Below, one piece after another: positions 39,094 through 42,807 of a stretch of 42,807 nt of DNA (within the stretch, counting starts at the first letter, position 1; every line of letters starts with the position of its first letter). The position numbers were made by a program, and so were the translations under genes. Source of the stretch: Thiobacillus sp. 65-1402 (GTDB lineage Bacteria; Pseudomonadota; Gammaproteobacteria; Burkholderiales; Thiobacillaceae); NCBI RefSeq assembly GCF_001897685.1, contig NZ_MKUG01000212.1, positions 1 to 42,807 on the forward strand. Direction: 5' to 3'. The notes beneath the pieces are model-generated. The model was not told where the DNA came from and searched no databases. It worked only from the letters and a program-made list of their open reading frames with translations.

Positions 39094-39795
39094 TCAGGTG
39101 GCGATGCCGAACACCACCAGCCGGTCTTTCACCCGGTCTGTTCTGTCTTTCCAGTCGCGTGCGCGCCCGGTCTGAATCAACTGGCTGGGCAGGCTCAAAT
39201 CGGCGCCGACGCTGATCAGCGTATCCGGGTTCACGGCATTGACCAGCGCGTCCAGCAAGGCGGCGCTGCGGTAGGGCGTTTCGATGAACAACTGGGTGGC
39301 TTTTTCCGTGCGCGCGGTTTTTTCCAGCGCGCGGATGGCCTGACTGCGCTCCGGCTCCTTGGCGGGCAGGTAGCCGTGGAAGGCGAAGCGCTGGCCGCCC
39401 AGGCCCGAGGCCATCAGCGCCAGCAGGATCGACGATGGGCCGATCAGCGGAACCACCCGGATATTCGCGCGATGCGCGGCCATGACGAGGGCAGCGCCGG
39501 GATCGGCCACGGCGGGACAGCCCGCCTCGGACAGCAGGCCGACGTCGTGCCCGGCCTTCAGCGGCGCCAGCAGCGATTCGATGGCGGCCGCCGGCGTATG
39601 CTCGTTGAGCTCCTCGATCTGCAGCGCCTGGAGCGGCTGCGGATGGCCCATGGCTTTCAGGTGCGCGCGCGCAGTCTTGGCACGTTCGACGACGAAGCGG
39701 TCGAGCCGGCGCGCGACCGCGAGGGTGTCGGGCGGCAGGCAGGCTTCGGGGCTGACCGGCCCCAGCGGAACCGGGATCAGGTAGAGGGTGGCCAC
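39094..39795 (-). CDS. Tetrapyrrole-methylase-fold SAM methyltransferase (RsmI-like)
   Basis: Methyltransferase of 233 aa with the SAM-binding GLLSEAGCPAVADPG segment (86-100 region) and the LIGPSSILLALMASGLGG region (about 117-134) of the RsmI/CobA fold. It resembles RsmI (16S rRNA C1402 2'-O) but is short at both ends and is a known betaproteobacterial paralogue group next to maf. Its start is GTG, 6 nt after maf, with a poor ribosome site. Substrate uncertain; a second, canonical rsmI is likely elsewhere. Confidence 0.85.
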   Translation of the reverse strand: MATLYLIPVPLGPVSPEACLPPDTLAVARRLDRFVVERAKTARAHLKAMGHPQPLQALQIEELNEHTPAAAIESLLAPLKAGHDVGLLSEAGCPAVADPGAALVMAAHRANIRVVPLIGPSSILLALMASGLGGQRFAFHGYLPAKEPERSQAIRALEKTARTEKATQLFIETPYRSAALLDALVNAVNPDTLISVGADLSLPSQLIQTGRARDWKDRTDRVKDRLVVFGIAT

Positions 39796-39801
39796 GTCAA
39801 G

Positions 39802-40392
39802 TCACACCGCGTGCCATGTCAGGACGTCGATGCCTTCGTCCATCAGCATTTCGGTCAGCGCCATCAGCGGCAGGCCGATCAGGGCGGTGGGGTCGGGGCT
39901 GTCCATGCGTTCCATCAGGGCGATGCCGAGCGCTTCGCTCTTGGCCGAGCCGGCGCAGTCGTAGGGCTGCTCCTTGTGCAGATAGGCGGTGATCTGCGCG
40001 TCGGTGAGCGCGCGGATATGCACCACAGTCGGCACGTCGCGCGTCTGGATGCGGCCGCTGCGGCTGTTTAGCAGCGTGAGCGCGGTATGGAACACCATGG
40101 CGCGGCCCTGCATTTTTTTCAGCTGGGCGAAGGCCTTGTCGAAATCGCCGGGCTTGCCAAGCTGCTCGCTGTCCAGCATCAATACCTGATCCGAACCGAT
40201 GATGAGCGCGTCGGGATAAACCGCAGCGGCGGCCTGCGCTTTCTGCACCGACAGCCGCAGGGCGGTGGCCGCGGGGGTTTCGCCGGGCAGCGGCGTTTCG
40301 TCGATGTCGGGCGCCAGCACTTCGAACGGGATCTCCAGGCGCGACAGCAGCTCGCGCCGGTAGCGCGAGGTGGATGCGAGGACCAGCGTCAT
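39802..40392 (-). CDS. maf: Maf-family nucleotide pyrophosphatase (YceF-like)
   Basis: House-cleaning enzyme that hydrolyses non-canonical nucleotides (YceF prefers m7GTP), 196 aa. N-terminal LASTSRYRRELL, central GSDQVL..., then GKPGDFDKAFAQL and the YceF-type SAKSEALGIALM motif around 150; an acidic GS.Q box is present. ATG start shares ATGA with the oadA stop. The next gene is the RsmI-like enzyme, 6 nt away. Elsewhere maf precedes yceD-rpmF, here it follows the carboxylase, an unusual order. Confidence 0.92.
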   Translation of the reverse strand: MTLVLASTSRYRRELLSRLEIPFEVLAPDIDETPLPGETPAATALRLSVQKAQAAAAVYPDALIIGSDQVLMLDSEQLGKPGDFDKAFAQLKKMQGRAMVFHTALTLLNSRSGRIQTRDVPTVVHIRALTDAQITAYLHKEQPYDCAGSAKSEALGIALMERMDSPDPTALIGLPLMALTEMLMDEGIDVLTWHAV

Positions 40393-42233
40393 TCCGGCTG
40401 GATCTCGAGCAGCGCCATGTCGGGCGTCACCGCGTCGCCTTTTTTCGCGAAGACGCTGATGACGATGCCGGCGATCGGCGCCTGCACTTCGTTTTCCATC
40501 TTCATCGCCTCGATCACCAGCACGCCGTCGCCTGCCTTGACCGCCTGGCCGATGCTCACCAGCACGTCGACGATGGTGCCGGGCATGTCTGCGGTGACGT
40601 GGCCGGGGTGGCTGGGACGCGGTTTCTGCCCGGATGCGCCGGGCGCGGCCGCGGTTTTTCGCTGGGCGCTGTCGCTGCCGGCCACGGCGACTTCGTTCAG
40701 CGGCTCGACCAGCACCTCTTCCGAGATGCCGTCCACCGACACGAAGTAAGGCCGTTGCGAGGCGTCGCTGCGGCCGCTGCCCGACAACTTGATGTGGTAG
40801 GTCTCGCCGTGCAGCGTAATCTTGAATTCGTCGGCTGCATAACGCGGCGCGCTGTCCTGTTGCGCGGCGCCCGGCGGCGGCAGCGCTTCGGGCTTGAGGG
40901 TGCCCGCCGCGCGCTCCTGCAGCCAGGTCTTGCCGATTTCGGGGAACATGGCATAGGTCAGCACGTCCTCGTCCGACTTGGCCAGGCCCTCGATTTCGCC
41001 GCGCAGCTTGTCGAGCTCGTCGGCCAGCAGATCGGCGGGCCGGCAGGCGGTGACGTCGAGGTCGCCGATGGCGATTTTGCGCACTTCTTCGTTGATATGC
41101 CCGGGCGCCTTGCCATAGCGGCCCTGCAGGTAGAGCTTCACTTCATTGGTGATCGATTTGTAGCGTGCGCCGGTGAGCACGTTCAACGCCGCCTGGGTGC
41201 CGACGATCTGCGAGGTGGGGGTGACCAGCGGCGGGTAGCCGAGGTCTTCGCGCACGTGTGGAATTTCTTCGAGCACGGCGTCCATCCTGTCGATCGCGCC
41301 CTGCTCCTTCAATTGGTTGGCGAGATTGGAAATCATCCCGCCGGGTACCTGGTTGATCAGCACGCGGGTGTCGGTGCCGGTGAAGGCCGATTCGAACTGC
41401 CAGTATTTCTTGCGCACCTCCTTGAAATAGGCCGAGATCTCCTCGATCAGCGGCAGCGACAGGCCGGTGTCGTATTCGGTGCCCGCCAATGCGGCGACCA
41501 GGCTTTGCGTGGTGGGATGGCTGGCGCCTTCGGCAAACGCGCCGACGCAGGTGTCGATGATGCTGGCGCCGGCTTCCACCGCCTTCAGGTGCGTCATGTG
41601 CGCCAGGCCCGAGGTCGCATGGCTGTGCGTGTGGATCGGCAGCTGGGTCGCGGCGCGGATCGCCTGCACCAGCTCGAACGCGGAGTAGGGCGTGAGCAGG
41701 CCCGCCATGTCCTTGATCGCGATGGTGTCGCAGCCCATCTCGGCCAGCCCCTTGGCCAGCTCGACGAAGTGGGGGATGTCGTGCACCGGGCTGGTGGTGT
41801 AGCAGATCGCGCCTTCGGCGTGCCTGCCGGCCGCCTTGACCGCTTCGATCGACACCTGCAGGTTGCGCAGGTCGTTCATCGCGTCGAACACGCGGAACAC
41901 GTCGACGCCGTTGTCGGCGGATTGCTGCACGAAGGCGCGCACCACGTCGTCGGAGTAATTGCGGTAGCCGAGCAGGTTCTGCCCGCGCAACAGCATCTGG
42001 ATGCGCGTGTTGGGCAGGGCCTTCCTGAGCTTGCGCAGGCGTTCCCACGGGTCTTCGCGCAGAAAACGCACGCAGGCGTCGAAGGTGGCGCCGCCCCAGG
42101 CTTCCAGCGACCAGAAGCCCACTTGATCCAGCTTGCCGCAGATCGGCAGCATGTCGGCAGTCTGCATGCGGGTGGCGATGAGCGACTGGTGGCCGTCGCG
42201 CAGGACGAGATCGGTAACGAATACTTTGGTCAT
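40389..42233 (-). CDS. oadA: Pyruvate carboxylase subunit B / oxaloacetate decarboxylase alpha
   Basis: Carboxyltransferase with biotin carrier, 614 aa. The HMGL-like barrel (about 1-290) has LVLRDGHQSL, FRVFDAMND, DMAGLLTPY and HTHSHATSG with metal ligands; the PYC_OADA domain follows; after a Pro/Ala linker (about 470-545) the biotinyl domain has K578 in VIEAMKMENE. With a neighbouring biotin carboxylase and no beta/gamma membrane decarboxylase genes in view, this most likely is subunit B of anaplerotic two-subunit pyruvate carboxylase. ATG 2 nt after the upstream stop; overlaps maf by 4 nt. Confidence 0.88.
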   Translation of the reverse strand: MTKVFVTDLVLRDGHQSLIATRMQTADMLPICGKLDQVGFWSLEAWGGATFDACVRFLREDPWERLRKLRKALPNTRIQMLLRGQNLLGYRNYSDDVVRAFVQQSADNGVDVFRVFDAMNDLRNLQVSIEAVKAAGRHAEGAICYTTSPVHDIPHFVELAKGLAEMGCDTIAIKDMAGLLTPYSAFELVQAIRAATQLPIHTHSHATSGLAHMTHLKAVEAGASIIDTCVGAFAEGASHPTTQSLVAALAGTEYDTGLSLPLIEEISAYFKEVRKKYWQFESAFTGTDTRVLINQVPGGMISNLANQLKEQGAIDRMDAVLEEIPHVREDLGYPPLVTPTSQIVGTQAALNVLTGARYKSITNEVKLYLQGRYGKAPGHINEEVRKIAIGDLDVTACRPADLLADELDKLRGEIEGLAKSDEDVLTYAMFPEIGKTWLQERAAGTLKPEALPPPGAAQQDSAPRYAADEFKITLHGETYHIKLSGSGRSDASQRPYFVSVDGISEEVLVEPLNEVAVAGSDSAQRKTAAAPGASGQKPRPSHPGHVTADMPGTIVDVLVSIGQAVKAGDGVLVIEAMKMENEVQAPIAGIVISVFAKKGDAVTPDMALLEIQPE

Positions 42234-42235
42234 TT

Positions 42236-42807
42236 TTACAACCCTTGATGAGCGGCGATGGCGGCGGCGATGGCGGCGGCGATCACTTCCGGCGGTTTCT
42301 TTTCAGTGTACTGGGTGAGTTCCGGATGTTCGTCCACAAAGCCGGTATTGAAGCGCCCGCTGCGGAACTCGGGGTTTCTCAAAATTTCCTGGTAGTAGGG
42401 AATCGTCGTCTTCACGCCGTACACCAGCATGTCGGCGAGCGCGCGGCGGCCGCGCTCGACGGTCGCCTCCCAGTTCAGGTTCCACACCGTGAGCTTGGCG
42501 CACATCGAATCGAAATAGGGCGGAATCACGTAGTCGGTGTAGATCGCCGCGTCGACGCGCACGCCGGGGCCGCCCGGCGAATAGTAGCGCGTGATGCGGC
42601 CGAGGCTGGGCAGGAATTCGTTTTTCGGATCTTCGGCGTTGATGCGGAATTCGATGGCGTAGCCGCGGTGCGCGATGTCTTCCTGCCTGTATTGCAGCGG
42701 CTGGCCGTCGGCGATGCGGATCTGCTCCTGCACGATGTCGACGCCGGTAATGGTTTCGGTGATCGGGTGTTCGACCTGCAGCCGGGTGTTCATTTCCATG
42801 AAATAGA
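42236..42807 (-). CDS. Biotin carboxylase subunit (partial, runs off the window end)
   Basis: C-terminal 190 residues of a biotin carboxylase (AccC/PycA). The visible part begins in YFMEMNTRLQVEHPITE, which holds the ATP-grasp catalytic Glu and Arg, and goes through AIEFRINAEDP and the C-domain to an Ala-rich tail (AAAIAAAIAAHQGL). Its start is outside the window. The stop codon is 2 nt before oadA, so the two subunits are coexpressed. Paired with the oadA-like gene, pyruvate carboxylase subunit A is favoured over the fatty-acid AccC. Confidence 0.9.
   Translation of the reverse strand, partial: YFMEMNTRLQVEHPITETITGVDIVQEQIRIADGQPLQYRQEDIAHRGYAIEFRINAEDPKNEFLPSLGRITRYYSPGGPGVRVDAAIYTDYVIPPYFDSMCAKLTVWNLNWEATVERGRRALADMLVYGVKTTIPYYQEILRNPEFRSGRFNTGFVDEHPELTQYTEKKPPEVIAAAIAAAIAAHQGL

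Overview
The window is GC-rich DNA (roughly two thirds G+C by eye) with dense, often overlapping genes. Gene content points to a motile betaproteobacterium: a polar-type flagellar block (fliC, flaG, fliD, fliS, fliT), an rne / rluC / HAD phosphatase / Rieske / sppA / tetrapyrrole-methylase / maf neighbourhood typical of that class, and two-subunit pyruvate carboxylase genes. A Thiobacillus/Sulfuricella/Rhodocyclales-like relative is plausible, but the sequence alone does not fix the genus. No rRNA, CRISPR array, intact insertion sequence or intact prophage was seen.

Region 1 (1-7.2 kb, minus strand): flagellin with two tandem FliA(sigma-28)-like promoters and its own terminator, then flaG-fliD-fliS-fliT, which make the filament cap and the filament-subunit chaperones. 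Upstream of flagellin lie a pair of opposed REP-like palindromes and a soluble diguanylate cyclase, then a heptamer tandem-repeat tract. Region 2 (7.2-9.4 kb, minus strand): a PAS-PAS histidine kinase and a NarL-type response regulator. Region 3 (9.5-12.7 kb, plus): an AmmeMemoRadiSam operon in which the MEMO and AMMECR1 proteins are one polypeptide, translationally overlapped with the radical SAM enzyme and an alpha/beta hydrolase. Region 4 (12.8-19.7 kb, plus): an ABC ATPase, an MgtA-like P-type ATPase, a MacB/FtsX-type permease and an HlyD-type adaptor, packed with 4-14 nt gaps.

Region 5 (19.7-22.1 kb): a phosphoribosyltransferase, a Xre/RES toxin-antitoxin pair and a HIT hydrolase. Region 6 (22.2-26.4 kb): a 1001-residue membrane protein with a heme-motif sensor domain plus PAS, GAF, GGDEF and EAL domains; then two orphan genes (a J-domain-like protein and a small winged-helix protein) against a tRNA-Asn gene, resembling the remnant of an integrated element. 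Region 7 (26.5-32.9 kb): a Y-family DNA polymerase under a long palindromic operator, a YihY/BrkB membrane protein fused to a cyclic-nucleotide-binding domain, an AspC-type aminotransferase, and divergently uvrB plus a low-molecular-weight phosphatase.

Region 8 (33-39.1 kb): RNase E on the minus strand, and divergently rluC, a Gph-like phosphatase, a Rieske protein, SppA and a small Rof-like protein, each overlapping or abutting the next. Region 9 (39.1-42.8 kb, minus): biotin carboxylase subunit (cut by the window end), oadA/pycB, maf and an RsmI-like methyltransferase, read as one operon. The best candidates for under-described biology are the fused AmmeMemoRadiSam operon, the P-type ATPase embedded in an ABC efflux operon, the dinB operator/leader, and the Rof-like gene coupled to sppA.
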